A model generated the notes under the pieces. It worked only from the letters and a program-made list of their open reading frames with translations, had not been told where the DNA came from and ran no database searches. The translations under genes and the position numbers were made by a program. From Flavobacterium silvaticum (lineage in GTDB: Bacteria > Bacteroidota > Bacteroidia > Flavobacteriales > Flavobacteriaceae): DNA of 64,000 nucleotides. The stretch spans positions 62,001-126,000 of the forward strand of contig NZ_JAAMPU010000104.1 of the NCBI RefSeq assembly GCF_012911565.1, written 5' to 3'. Positions 23,589 through 31,435 of the stretch are shown here, piece by piece (the stretch's first letter is position 1; each line of letters opens with the position of its first letter).

Positions 23589-25025
23589 TTATAGCGTATG
23601 GAATCCGGCGAAGAACGATTCGATGTCATCTGCTTCGACCGTAAATTTCTCACCCGTCGCCAATAATTTGACGCTGAGATTGCCGTCGATCAGTTCCTGT
23701 TCGCCCACCGAAACTACATAAGGAATGCCTCGTTTTTCAGCGTATGTGAACTGCTTTGCCGGTTTGGCTGCGTCCGGATACATTTCCACCCGAAAGCCGC
23801 GGTTGCGCAATTTGGTCACCGATTGCATCGAGAATTCCGCTTCGGCATTTCCGTAATTGAGGAACAGGGCCAATGGTGCGTTCTGTACCGATTCCGGGAA
23901 CAAACCGAGTTCTTCGAGCACGATGTAGATCCGGTCAAGCCCGAATGAAATCCCGACGCCACTCATGTTTTTGAGCCCGAAAATTCCCGTCAGGTCATCG
24001 TAACGACCACCGCCGCCAATGCTTCCCATGGCCACTTTATCGGCAACGACTTCAAAGATGGCACCCGTGTAATAATTGAGGCCGCGTGCCAGCGTGACGT
24101 CAAGTTCCAATGTGGATGTACTCAAGCCGAGCATCCGGATATTGGTGTTGATGAACTGTAGTTCCTCGATACCTTTTTTGCCGTCGGCAGATTCAGACAA
24201 CAATTGTCCAAGTTGTTCGAGTTGCTGGCCAAAATCGCCCGATAACGAAAACAACGGTGACAATTTTTCGATGGCAGATTCCGGGATTCCTTTTTCTGTC
24301 ATTTCCTTCTTTACGCCGTCAATCCCAATCTTGTCGAGTTTGTCGAGCGCGACAGTGAAATCTATGAGCTTATCGCCAGCACCGATCACATCGGCTATGC
24401 CCGAAAGGATTTTTCGGTTGTTGATTTTGATCTTTGTGTTTTCAAGGCCGAGATCTGAAAAAACAGCATCGTATAACTGAACCAATTCTACTTCCTGCCA
24501 CAACGAATCAGACCCGACTACATCGGCATCGCATTGATAGAATTCGCGGAAACGCCCTTTTTGCGGACGGTCGGCGCGCCAAACGGGTTGTATCTGGTAG
24601 CGTTTGAACGGAAATTGGATGTCGTTTTGGTGTTGGACTACGTAACGAGCGAACGGAACGGTAAGGTCGTAACGAAGCGCTTTTTCTGAAATTTTTGCCG
24701 TAAACCGGTTGAGGTCGATGAGGTTTTCTTTTGATAATCTATCGGCTGGATTTCCAAGCAGAAAATCAATGTCAGACGGCAACTCCAACTTCGTTTTATC
24801 GTAAAAGAAATTACCGCTGTTGAGGATCTTGAAAATCAACCGGTCGCCTTCTTCCCCATATTTTCCCAACAGGGTATCTGAATTTTCAAACGACGGGGTT
24901 TCGATGGGTTGGTAGCCGTATTTTTCAAAGTTTCCGCGCATGACGGATATGATGTACTGGCGTCTGGCGACTTCTTCAGGTGAAAAATCGCGTGTGCCTT
25001 TTGGTATTTCAGGTTTTTTTGCCAT
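23589..25025 (-). CDS. hisS: Histidine--tRNA ligase
   Basis: This is a 478-residue class II aminoacyl-tRNA synthetase. It starts with the hisS-typical [12 protein letters not shown]. Motif 2 is [13 protein letters not shown], the histidine-specific HisA loop is [15 protein letters not shown], and motif 3 is [11 protein letters not shown]. The C-terminal anticodon-binding domain (about 385-478) contains [20 protein letters not shown] and [12 protein letters not shown]. It charges tRNA-His using ATP in the cytosol. It is longer than the 420-residue bacterial average because of an insert around 75-100 ([19 protein letters not shown]), as I know from Bacteroidota enzymes. It is encoded singly, with a bidirectional terminator downstream. 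Confidence 0.97.
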   Translation of the reverse strand: MAKKPEIPKGTRDFSPEEVARRQYIISVMRGNFEKYGYQPIETPSFENSDTLLGKYGEEGDRLIFKILNSGNFFYDKTKLELPSDIDFLLGNPADRLSKENLIDLNRFTAKISEKALRYDLTVPFARYVVQHQNDIQFPFKRYQIQPVWRADRPQKGRFREFYQCDADVVGSDSLWQEVELVQLYDAVFSDLGLENTKIKINNRKILSGIADVIGAGDKLIDFTVALDKLDKIGIDGVKKEMTEKGIPESAIEKLSPLFSLSGDFGQQLEQLGQLLSESADGKKGIEELQFINTNIRMLGLSTSTLELDVTLARGLNYYTGAIFEVVADKVAMGSIGGGGRYDDLTGIFGLKNMSGVGISFGLDRIYIVLEELGLFPESVQNAPLALFLNYGNAEAEFSMQSVTKLRNRGFRVEMYPDAAKPAKQFTYAEKRGIPYVVSVGEQELIDGNLSVKLLATGEKFTVEADDIESFFAGFHTL

Positions 25026-25126
25026 GATGGAAGTAAAGCGGCAAATATCGGGATTTAGCGCAAATAAAAGCTATATCGGCTGGCGTCCGTCAGTATAAAA
25101 TAATTGTATTTTAGCAAAAAAAACGA

Positions 25127-26374
25127 ATGTTCAAATTGCTTCGGGAAAACATCAGGATCGCGATGGGTTCCATCAGGACTCAATTGCTGCGGACGGTGCT
25201 TACCATTTTTATCATCGGGATCGGGATTTGGGCATTGGTCGGAATCCTGACAGTCGTATCGGCGCTTGAACATACCATTACATCTGATTTTGCGTCCATG
25301 GGTTCCAATACCTTCAACATGGAACAATACAATATATCGGACCAGATCGACGGAAATAACGGCAAGAAGCAAAAGGTAAATCCAATCATTTCATATCCGC
25401 AGGCAAAGGCTTTCAAGGAAAAATATACGTACCCGTATACACAAACATCCGTGTCGTTCCAGGCCGTTACGAGTGCCGAAGTAAAATACGAATCCAAAAA
25501 GACCGATCCGGATATCGCTGTTTTCGGTGTCGACGAAAACTATATGCCGAATACCGGAAATGAAATCTCGAAAGGCCGGAATTTTTCCGCATCGGACATC
25601 CGCAACAATACCTATGTGTGTATCCTGGGTTCCGATTTTGAAAAAGGCCTGTTCGAAGGTGTCGAAAATCCAATCGACAAAGTCATTTCGATACGCGGTT
25701 CCAGGTTCCGGGTCATCGGCATTCTCAAAGAAAAAGGATCGACTTTTGGCAACAGCCAGGATTTGCGCGTGTTCATCCCAATCCAGGTGGCGCGTTCGAT
25801 GTATTCACAGCCGAATATCAATTACACGGTAAGCGTGATGGTTACGTACAAGGAAATGCTGGACCGGGCCGTGGATAATGCGGTGCTTACCATGCGCAAT
25901 ATCCGGAAGCTGACGCCGACCCAAACGGATAATTTCGGGGTTTCAAGGAGCGACGACTTAATCAACCGGATTTTGTCGATTACCGGATATCTCAACATTG
26001 CGGCCTGGGTCATTGGCATCATCACCATTTTCGGGTCTTCGATAGCACTGATGAATATCATGTTGGTTTCGGTAACCGAAAGGACGCGCGAAATTGGTGT
26101 CCGAAAAGCGCTTGGGGCCAATCGTTCCACCATCGCCATACAATTTTTCGTGGAGACGCTCGTCATTGGCCAGCTCGGCGGATTGATAGGGATGATCATT
26201 GGGATACTTTCCGGTTATGGAGTAGCGTCGTTGCTTAACTTCAGTTTTGCCATTCCATGGGGCGCGATGCTGGCAGCAGTGGCTACCACTTTTGTTGTTG
26301 CGATCGTTTCAGGGTTGTATCCGGCGGTGAAGGCTTCGCGTTTGGATCCTATTGAGGCGTTGCGGTATGAATAA
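25127..26374 (+). CDS. MacB/FtsX-type ABC transporter permease
   Basis: The 415-residue protein has four membrane helices: one near the N-terminus (about 22-45, TVLTIFIIGIGIWALVGILT) and three in the C-terminal third (about 288-312, 335-360 and 375-398). Between them is a large extracytoplasmic MacB-like domain (about 50-280). The C-terminal FtsX core has SVTERTREIGVRKALGANR and ends with YPAVKASRLDPIEALRYE, both diagnostic. It forms the membrane half of an ABC exporter or lipoprotein/mechanotransmission complex. No ATPase gene adjoins, so the partner is encoded elsewhere. Confidence 0.93.
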   Translation: MFKLLRENIRIAMGSIRTQLLRTVLTIFIIGIGIWALVGILTVVSALEHTITSDFASMGSNTFNMEQYNISDQIDGNNGKKQKVNPIISYPQAKAFKEKYTYPYTQTSVSFQAVTSAEVKYESKKTDPDIAVFGVDENYMPNTGNEISKGRNFSASDIRNNTYVCILGSDFEKGLFEGVENPIDKVISIRGSRFRVIGILKEKGSTFGNSQDLRVFIPIQVARSMYSQPNINYTVSVMVTYKEMLDRAVDNAVLTMRNIRKLTPTQTDNFGVSRSDDLINRILSITGYLNIAAWVIGIITIFGSSIALMNIMLVSVTERTREIGVRKALGANRSTIAIQFFVETLVIGQLGGLIGMIIGILSGYGVASLLNFSFAIPWGAMLAAVATTFVVAIVSGLYPAVKASRLDPIEALRYE

Positions 26375-26377
26375 ACC

Positions 26378-26427
26378 GTTTACAAATGTCCTGTTTACAA
26401 AAATCTGTAAACAGGACATCTGTAAAC
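26378..26427. repeat. Intergenic hairpin with 22-bp arms between convergent genes
   Basis: Arms 26378-26399 and 26406-26427 pair over 22 positions with one G-U wobble, around a six-base loop. The words GTTTACA and TGTCCTG recur within the arms. It lies right after the permease stop and before the end of prmC. It may act as a bidirectional terminator, although no T run follows. Confidence 0.75.
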
Positions 26428-26473
26428 AAGATTGCCTGTCTTGCTAATTTAAAGATACAAGAAAACGGTCTGG

Positions 26474-27331
26474 TTAATTTACGTCCGAAATTGACGCTTT
26501 CAACATCCTGTCATTTCCCAGAAGGTCCTTTCTGAGTTCGATGCTTTTATACCCGATATTTTCAAGCATTTCAATGGTTTCCGATGCGAGATATTGATTG
26601 ATTTCAAAATACAAACTTCCATTTTCTGACAGGCTTTCAATTGCCAGTTGCGCAATTTTCCTGTAAAAGACAAGTGCGTCATTGTCATCTACGAATAATG
26701 CCAGATGCGGTTCGTACTCCAAAACGTTTTTGCGGATCTCGTGTTTTTCCAGATTCCGGACATAAGGCGGATTCGATACGATAATGTCGTATTTGTGATC
26801 CAGGCTTTTTGTTTGAAGAATGTCCTGCAGATGGAATTGCACCGATGCCTCATTACGGACAGCATTGCGCTTTGCGGTTTCCAGTGCATCGAAAGAAACA
26901 TCGATTGCTGAAACTTTTGAATCCACAAGGCTTTTGGCAACCGAAATGGCAATGCATCCGCTTCCGGTTCCTATGTCTAAAATTTGAGGGTTTCCATTGA
27001 ATTCCCAATCTTTGACAATCCAATCGACAAGTTCTTCAGTTTCCTGACGCGGAATCAAAACGGCCGGATTGACTTCGAATTCAAAACCGTAAAAATGGGT
27101 TGAGCCGATGATGTATTGGATTGGTACTTCCTGTTTCAGCTGATCCAGCGCGGAATCGAACCTCGCTTTTTCTTCAGGTGAAAATTCGAGTTCCGGTTTG
27201 GTGGCAACGTCGATTCGCTTCAAACCGAGCCAATCTTCGAGAAGCAGGTTGATGAAGTTTTCTGCTTCGATTGCGTCGTAGTGTGCAGTTAGTTCGGAGA
27301 TGAAATGGTGTTTGTAAGTTCGTATGTTCAT
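26474..27331 (-). CDS. prmC: Peptide chain release factor N5-glutamine methyltransferase
   Basis: This is a 285-residue SAM-dependent methyltransferase. The N-terminal helical domain (1-90) binds the release factor. IPRQETEELVDW (about 92-103) and ILDIGTGSGCIAI (about 115-127) form the SAM site, and SNPPYV (about 185) is the NPPY catalytic motif that methylates glutamine. It modifies the GGQ glutamine of RF1 and RF2. It is on the minus strand downstream of the GlmU-like gene, separated from it by a Flavo-1-like element and a palindromic repeat, so it probably has its own transcription start. Confidence 0.95.
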   Translation of the reverse strand: MNIRTYKHHFISELTAHYDAIEAENFINLLLEDWLGLKRIDVATKPELEFSPEEKARFDSALDQLKQEVPIQYIIGSTHFYGFEFEVNPAVLIPRQETEELVDWIVKDWEFNGNPQILDIGTGSGCIAISVAKSLVDSKVSAIDVSFDALETAKRNAVRNEASVQFHLQDILQTKSLDHKYDIIVSNPPYVRNLEKHEIRKNVLEYEPHLALFVDDNDALVFYRKIAQLAIESLSENGSLYFEINQYLASETIEMLENIGYKSIELRKDLLGNDRMLKASISDVN

Positions 27332-27340
27332 TTGGGTCGT

Positions 27341-27430
27341 GAAGCCTTGGCCCGGATAGAAGCGGCATCCTTTTGGGGCTCCCGATAGTTATCGGGATAA
27401 GCGCAAAAGATATAGCTGACAGCCGGACAC
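27341..27430 (+). ncRNA. Dispersed structured element, possibly the Flavo-1 RNA motif (copy 1)
   Basis: The element reads GCCCGGATAGAAGCGGCATC, a variable hairpin (CCCGATAGTTATCGGG), then GCGCAAAAGATATAGC and GACAGCCGGA. The same blocks, in the same order, are found at 31341-31420. CCGG near the start can pair with CCGG near the end, closing the structure. I associate these words with a flavobacterial conserved RNA motif (Flavo-1), but this name is from memory and unverified. Here it lies antisense to prmC, just before its start. Confidence 0.5.
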
Positions 27431-27491
27431 GAGGGAAGTGAATTGACGAAGCAAACAGCTGCTTATAAAAATACTCATTAAATTAAATTCA

Positions 27492-27558
27492 GACCTTCCA
27501 GGTTTAATAAACCCGCAAGGTTTATTAAACCCGCAAGGTTTATTAAACCTGGAAGGTC
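27492..27558. repeat. Composite palindrome: perfect 22-bp inverted repeats around a tandem core
   Basis: Arms 27492-27513 and 27537-27558 are exact reverse complements. The core repeats the unit CGCAAGGTTTATTAAACC: GGTTTATTAAACC at 27519-27531 is self-complementary and recurs at the start of the right arm. The whole can fold as one long hairpin or several small ones. It lies between the end of the GlmU-like gene (27610) and prmC. Confidence 0.85.
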
Positions 27559-27609
27559 TAGGGTAACGAAAAAAATCCAGATTAACCGATCTTAGCCGTT
27601 TAAGTTCGG

Positions 27610-28785
27610 CTACTCTTTCCGCCACTTCTTCGTCTCCTCAAAAACATGCTCCAGAATCCGGGCTTCCTGTTCGTCAAAAACCATATTACGGCGAGACATC
27701 ACAATTCGCGCAGTTTCAAAAGCCTTTTTGGTAATGTAAGTGGTAAAGCCCGATGCGCCGCCCCATGAAAAACTCGGGACGAAATTCCTCGGGAAGCCGC
27801 TTCCGAAAATATTAGCGCTTACACCCACGACAGTTCCCGTATTGAACATGGTATTGATGCCGCATTTGGAATGATCACCCATCATGAGTCCGCAGAACTG
27901 AAGTCCCGTTCTGGCGAATCCTTCGGTCTCATAACTCCACAGTTTGACTTCTTCGTAATTGTTCTTGAGGTTGGAATTATTAGTGTCTGCCCCAAGATTG
28001 CACCATTCGCCAAGCACGGAATTTCCTAAAAATCCGTCATGTCCTTTATTTGAATAGCCGAACAAAACCGAGTTGCTGACTTCGCCACCAATCCGTGAAA
28101 ACGGCCCGACGGTAGTGGCACCATACACTTTTGTGGCTAATTTCACCTGTCCGCCTTCACACAAAGCAAACGGTCCGCGTATGACGGAATTCTCCATGAT
28201 TTCGGCATTCTTTCCAATATAAATCGGGCCGGTCGAAGCATTTAATGTGACGAATTCCAATTTGGCGCCTTCTTCGATAAAAATATTTTCTGGTGCGATG
28301 ACATTGACGCTTGACGGAATTGGTTGCGATGTCCGGTCTTCGGTCAGCAACTCGAAATCTTCTCTCAAAGCTGCATCGTTCCTGGAGAAAATATCCCACG
28401 GATTATTTACAGTGAGGCAATCGTTGCTGAATTCCAGGATTTCATAACTGTCGAAATCTACTTCTTCCTGTGTGTCTTCGGTGAAAAAAGCGATGACTTC
28501 GCCGTTTTTGAACAAGGCTTGTCTGGGTTCGAGCGAAAGCACCATTTCGGCCAATATTTCATTCGGGACAAACGAGGCGTTGATCATGACGTTCTGTTCC
28601 ATTTCGACCATCGGATATTTTTCCGACAGATATTCTTCGGTCAGCGTAGTCGTGGTATTTCCGAGATACTTTTCCCATTTCTCCCGAATGGTCAGTATTC
28701 CAATGCGGATGTCGGCGACGGGACGTGTAAAGGTGAATGGGAGTAAGGCGTTTCTGGACGGGCCGTCGAATAATATGTAGTTCAT
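27610..28785 (-). CDS. GlmU-family protein, putative sugar nucleotidyltransferase
   Basis: This is a 391-residue protein. The N-terminus (MNYILFDGPSRNALLPFTFT, then RPVADIRIGILTIREKW) is typical of the GlmU-family proteins of Bacteroidota, which I know as putative sugar nucleotidyltransferases. The middle and C-terminal parts (about 165-340) read as a left-handed beta-helix: IYIGKNAEIMENSVIRG, then ATTVGPFSRIGGEVSNSVLF and later GVSANIFGSG. The canonical GlmU signature LAAGxGxR is absent, so catalytic activity is uncertain. A role in cell-envelope sugar metabolism is inferred. It lies upstream of prmC on the same strand. Confidence 0.85.
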   Translation of the reverse strand: MNYILFDGPSRNALLPFTFTRPVADIRIGILTIREKWEKYLGNTTTTLTEEYLSEKYPMVEMEQNVMINASFVPNEILAEMVLSLEPRQALFKNGEVIAFFTEDTQEEVDFDSYEILEFSNDCLTVNNPWDIFSRNDAALREDFELLTEDRTSQPIPSSVNVIAPENIFIEEGAKLEFVTLNASTGPIYIGKNAEIMENSVIRGPFALCEGGQVKLATKVYGATTVGPFSRIGGEVSNSVLFGYSNKGHDGFLGNSVLGEWCNLGADTNNSNLKNNYEEVKLWSYETEGFARTGLQFCGLMMGDHSKCGINTMFNTGTVVGVSANIFGSGFPRNFVPSFSWGGASGFTTYITKKAFETARIVMSRRNMVFDEQEARILEHVFEETKKWRKE

Positions 28786-28805
28786 GGGAATTAGATAATG
28801 AGGTC

Positions 28806-28890
28806 AATGAGATAATTAGAGAATGAGATAATGGTTGGCAGTACGAATTTAACCCAATTATCCAATTTTCTCATTTTCTAATTGACTAAT
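28806..28890. repeat. Intergenic inverted repeat between rpmE2 and the GlmU-like gene
   Basis: AATTAGAGAATGAGATAAT (28814-28832) pairs with the stretch 28866-28884 at 17 of 19 positions, and GTCAAT near the outer left mirrors ATTGAC on the right. The words AGATAATGAG and AATGAGATAA are reshuffled within the arm. It belongs to the same design class as the repeats at 26378, 34989 and 37228. Confidence 0.6.
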
Positions 28891-28900
28891 TAATGTAAAC

Positions 28901-28930
28901 AAAAAAGCCCTCCGTTTCGGGAAGGCTCTT
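28901..28930 (-). terminator. Terminator of rpmE2
   Basis: AGCC at 28906 pairs with GGCT at 28924, with inner CCG/CGG pairs. The six-A run at 28901 reads as T run on the minus strand, downstream of the ribosomal protein gene. Confidence 0.75.
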
Positions 28931-28951
28931 CGTAATTTGAACACTCTAAGA

Positions 28952-29203
28952 TTATTTCGCGTGTTTTGCGTATTTGTTTTTGAACTTGTCAATACGACCA
29001 GCCGTATCGATAAGCTTTGATTTACCAGTATAAAAAGGGTGGGACGTACGGGAAATCTCCATTTTCACAACCGGATACTCGACACCTTCGTGAGTGATGG
29101 TTTCTTTTGTATCTGCTGTAGATTTCGTGATGAATACTTCGTCGTTAGACATGTCTTTGAAAGCGACCAGTCTGTAATTTTCCGGGTGGGTTCCTTTTTT
29201 CAT
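28952..29203 (-). CDS. rpmE2: 50S ribosomal protein L31, type B
   Basis: This is an 83-residue ribosomal protein. [20 protein letters not shown] and [20 protein letters not shown] with the C-terminal [10 protein letters not shown] are the type B L31 pattern. It lacks the CxxC zinc ligands of type A, so it is the zinc-independent form. It binds at the large-subunit central protuberance and bridges the subunits. It is encoded singly with its own terminator. Confidence 0.96.
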   Translation of the reverse strand: MKKGTHPENYRLVAFKDMSNDEVFITKSTADTKETITHEGVEYPVVKMEISRTSHPFYTGKSKLIDTAGRIDKFKNKYAKHAK

Positions 29204-29370
29204 GGTTTATTCTTTACTGCTGTTGTTTCCTTCTGAAGCTTTCTCTTGAAAGGTGTGAATTGGCAACCGCTTTTGGTTTACAAATTTTATTTGAGTGTGC
29301 AAATGTAGGGAAATTATTTAAAGTGCAAAGTTTTTTTTGGTTAAAAGTTCGGGAGTTCGGAAGAGGCGAG

Positions 29371-29458
29371 GTCGGGAAAGTCAGGAAAGTCTGAAAAGTC
29401 TGAAAAGACGGGAAAGACGGGAAAGTCGGGAAAGACGGGAAAGACGGAAAGACGGAAA
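29371..29458 (+). repeat. Tandem 9-bp repeat GWCNGRAAA, ten units
   Basis: Eight 9-base units (GTCGGGAAA, GTCAGGAAA, GTCTGAAAA twice, GACGGGAAA twice, GTCGGGAAA, GACGGGAAA) are followed by two 8-base GACGGAAA units. The array lies in a gene-free gap between rpmE2 and the DUF4199 gene. The rest of that gap (29204-29774) holds two AGTGTGTCAAA copies about 45 bases apart and a -7 box before the next gene. Confidence 0.85.
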
Positions 29459-29750
29459 TGTGAGAGTAGGAAATAGAAAGATAGTTTGCTTTGACTTGTC
29501 AGATAATTACTAATGCATCTGAGTGTAATTTAAACTTATGATGTAATTAAAAGAACTGAACCAAAAAACAGTGTGTCAAATTCTCAAAAAAAGCAAAAAC
29601 GCCATATGAAGTGTGTCAAAGTATGAAAAAAATAAAAATGACACTTATTCTTCAAATCCGGATTCAGGTTATGTTGCAGTGTTTTAAAAACATGTTCGGA
29701 TTTTGGCATACCCATGCGTCTTCCCTTCAATTTTCCAGAGTAATAATTCC

Positions 29751-29758
29751 TATATTTG
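29751..29758 (+). promoter_or_regulatory. -7 element upstream of the DUF4199 gene
   Basis: TATATTTG at 29751-29758 matches TAnnTTTG and lies 16 bases before the ATG at 29775. No clear -33 TTG is seen. Confidence 0.45.
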
Positions 29759-29774
29759 TTAAAAATTTTTTTCT

Positions 29775-30329
29775 ATGTCTGAAGTTAAGACGCCCGCAAT
29801 CAAGACGCCTGCATCAATTGCTGCCGTTTACGGATTGTTTTTCGGATTGATCATGATTCTGGAATTTATGCTCAGTTATACCCTGAACATCGATCCTCTT
29901 GAAAATCCGGCTGTTGGCTGGGTTATGAATTTGCTCAATTACCTGTTTCTTCCGTTTGTTTTTATCATGCTTGCCTGCAATGCCTACAAGAAATACAACA
30001 ATGGTTTTATTTCATTCGGCCAGTGTATAAAGGCAGGTGTGACGACGGCTTTTCTTGCAGCCTTGGCCTATGGTGTGTTCTATTTTGTCTTTACCCTTAT
30101 TTTTCCGGAATTCATAGATGAGGCAATGGACAAAGTTGCAAGGGTCACTATGAGGAATAGTCCGGATTTGACTCAGGAGCAACTCGATATGTCACTTTCA
30201 TGGGTGCGGAAATTTATGGAACCGATGCTAACCATTCCTTTTACACTTGTAATGTATACCATCATAGGGCTTATACATTCGTTTATAGTCGGTGCGATTG
30301 TAAAGAAAGATCAGCCTCAATTCAATTAG
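29775..30329 (+). CDS. DUF4199-family four-TM membrane protein
   Basis: This is a 184-residue protein with four membrane helices: about 15-38 (VYGLFFGLIMILEFML), 47-67, 85-110 (AGVTTAFLAALAYGVFYFVF) and 150-175. The loop NAYKKYNNGFISFGQCIKAG and the C-terminal IHSFIVGAIVKK are typical of DUF4199, found widely in Bacteroidota. Its function is unknown. It ends directly at the start of the glycosyltransferase gene, a pairing I know from other flavobacteria, which suggests a joint role in lipid-linked sugar transfer. Confidence 0.9.
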   Translation: MSEVKTPAIKTPASIAAVYGLFFGLIMILEFMLSYTLNIDPLENPAVGWVMNLLNYLFLPFVFIMLACNAYKKYNNGFISFGQCIKAGVTTAFLAALAYGVFYFVFTLIFPEFIDEAMDKVARVTMRNSPDLTQEQLDMSLSWVRKFMEPMLTIPFTLVMYTIIGLIHSFIVGAIVKKDQPQFN

Positions 30330-31286
30330 ATGAACATTTCCTTAGTAATCCCGCTTCTCAATGAGGCGGAATCCCTTCGCGAACTGCATTCCTGGATTTT
30401 CCGGGTCATGCAGGAACACCGTTTTTCTTACGAGGTTATTTTTATAGATGACGGAAGTTCCGATGGATCGTGGGAAATCATCGAAGCGCTTTCTGTCCTC
30501 GATGAAAACGTCAAAGGCATCCGGTTCATGAAAAACTTTGGCAAGTCACAGGCGTTACATGCCGGATTTGCCGCAGCCAAAGGCGATGTCGTCATTACGA
30601 TGGATGCCGATTTGCAGGACAGCCCGGACGAAATCCCGGAATTGTATCGCATGATCATCGAGGATAAATTCGACCTGGTTTCCGGCTGGAAAAAAAAGCG
30701 GTATGACAACGTGCTGTTCAAAAACCTGCCATCTAAGTTGTTCAATTGGGCCGCAAGGCGTACTTCGGGCGTAAAGCTCCACGATTTCAACTGTGGGCTC
30801 AAATCCTATAAAAATGTAGTGGTGAAGAACGTGGAAGTTTCCGGTGAAATGCACCGCTATATTCCGGTTTTGGCCAAGAATGCCGGTTTCAAAAAGATAG
30901 GTGAGAAGGTCGTGCAGCACCAGGCGCGTAAATACGGAGAGACCAAATTCGGGATGAACCGCTTTATAAACGGATTCCTCGATTTGATAACCATTTGGTT
31001 TTTATCGCGGTTTGGCAGGCAGCCGATGCATCTTTTTGGGGCGCTCGGTTCGGTAATGTTCGTAATTGGTTTCATTTCTGCGGGTTATATCGGGATTTCC
31101 AAACTGTACCGGTTGTATCACGACGAGCCGACGATCCTGGTCACGAGCAATCCGTGGTTTTATATAGCCCTGACGACTATGATCATCGGGACACAATTGT
31201 TCCTCGCCGGATTTTTGGGTGAAATCGTGTTGCGGGCACGTCAGGGAAATGACCGGTACAAGATTTCCGGACGGATTAATTTATAG
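30330..31286 (+). CDS. Family 2 glycosyltransferase, DPM1/GtrB type
   Basis: This is a 318-residue membrane glycosyltransferase. The GT-A domain (about 1-225) has VIPLLNEAESL, FIDDGSSDGSW, and the metal motif MDADLQDSPDEI. Two C-terminal membrane helices (about 230-255 and 270-300) give the GtrB-like architecture. It probably transfers a sugar from a nucleotide donor to polyprenyl phosphate at the inner face of the membrane. It abuts the DUF4199 gene with no spacing, so they form an operon. Confidence 0.93.
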   Translation: MNISLVIPLLNEAESLRELHSWIFRVMQEHRFSYEVIFIDDGSSDGSWEIIEALSVLDENVKGIRFMKNFGKSQALHAGFAAAKGDVVITMDADLQDSPDEIPELYRMIIEDKFDLVSGWKKKRYDNVLFKNLPSKLFNWAARRTSGVKLHDFNCGLKSYKNVVVKNVEVSGEMHRYIPVLAKNAGFKKIGEKVVQHQARKYGETKFGMNRFINGFLDLITIWFLSRFGRQPMHLFGALGSVMFVIGFISAGYIGISKLYRLYHDEPTILVTSNPWFYIALTTMIIGTQLFLAGFLGEIVLRARQGNDRYKISGRINL

Positions 31287-31340
31287 GTTTCCAACTTCCA
31301 GACTTTACCAATTTTTGACGATATTTAATAAGATAACGAA

Positions 31341-31420
31341 AAGCCCTAGCCCGGATGGAAGCGGCATCCTTTTGCAGCGTTCTTAAGCGCAAAAGATATA
31401 GCGGACAGCCGGATTAGCTC
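31341..31420 (+). ncRNA. Dispersed structured element, possibly the Flavo-1 RNA motif (copy 2)
   Basis: AGCCCTAGCCCGGATGGAAG, GCGGCATCC, a variable short loop, GCGCAAAAGATATAGC and GGACAGCCGGA, then AGCTC that can pair with the outer GAGC-like ends. It shares all conserved blocks with 27341-27430. It lies upstream of the phosphohexomutase gene, in the same orientation, so it could be part of its leader. Confidence 0.5.
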
Positions 31421-31435
31421 CAAAAAAATAACAAA

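Noticed and set aside
27492..27558. Insertion-sequence end
   Set aside because: No transposase and no target duplication; the arms fit the local palindromic repeat class.
29371..29458. CRISPR array suspicion for the repeated units
   Set aside because: Units are nine bases with no spacers; no cas genes in the window.
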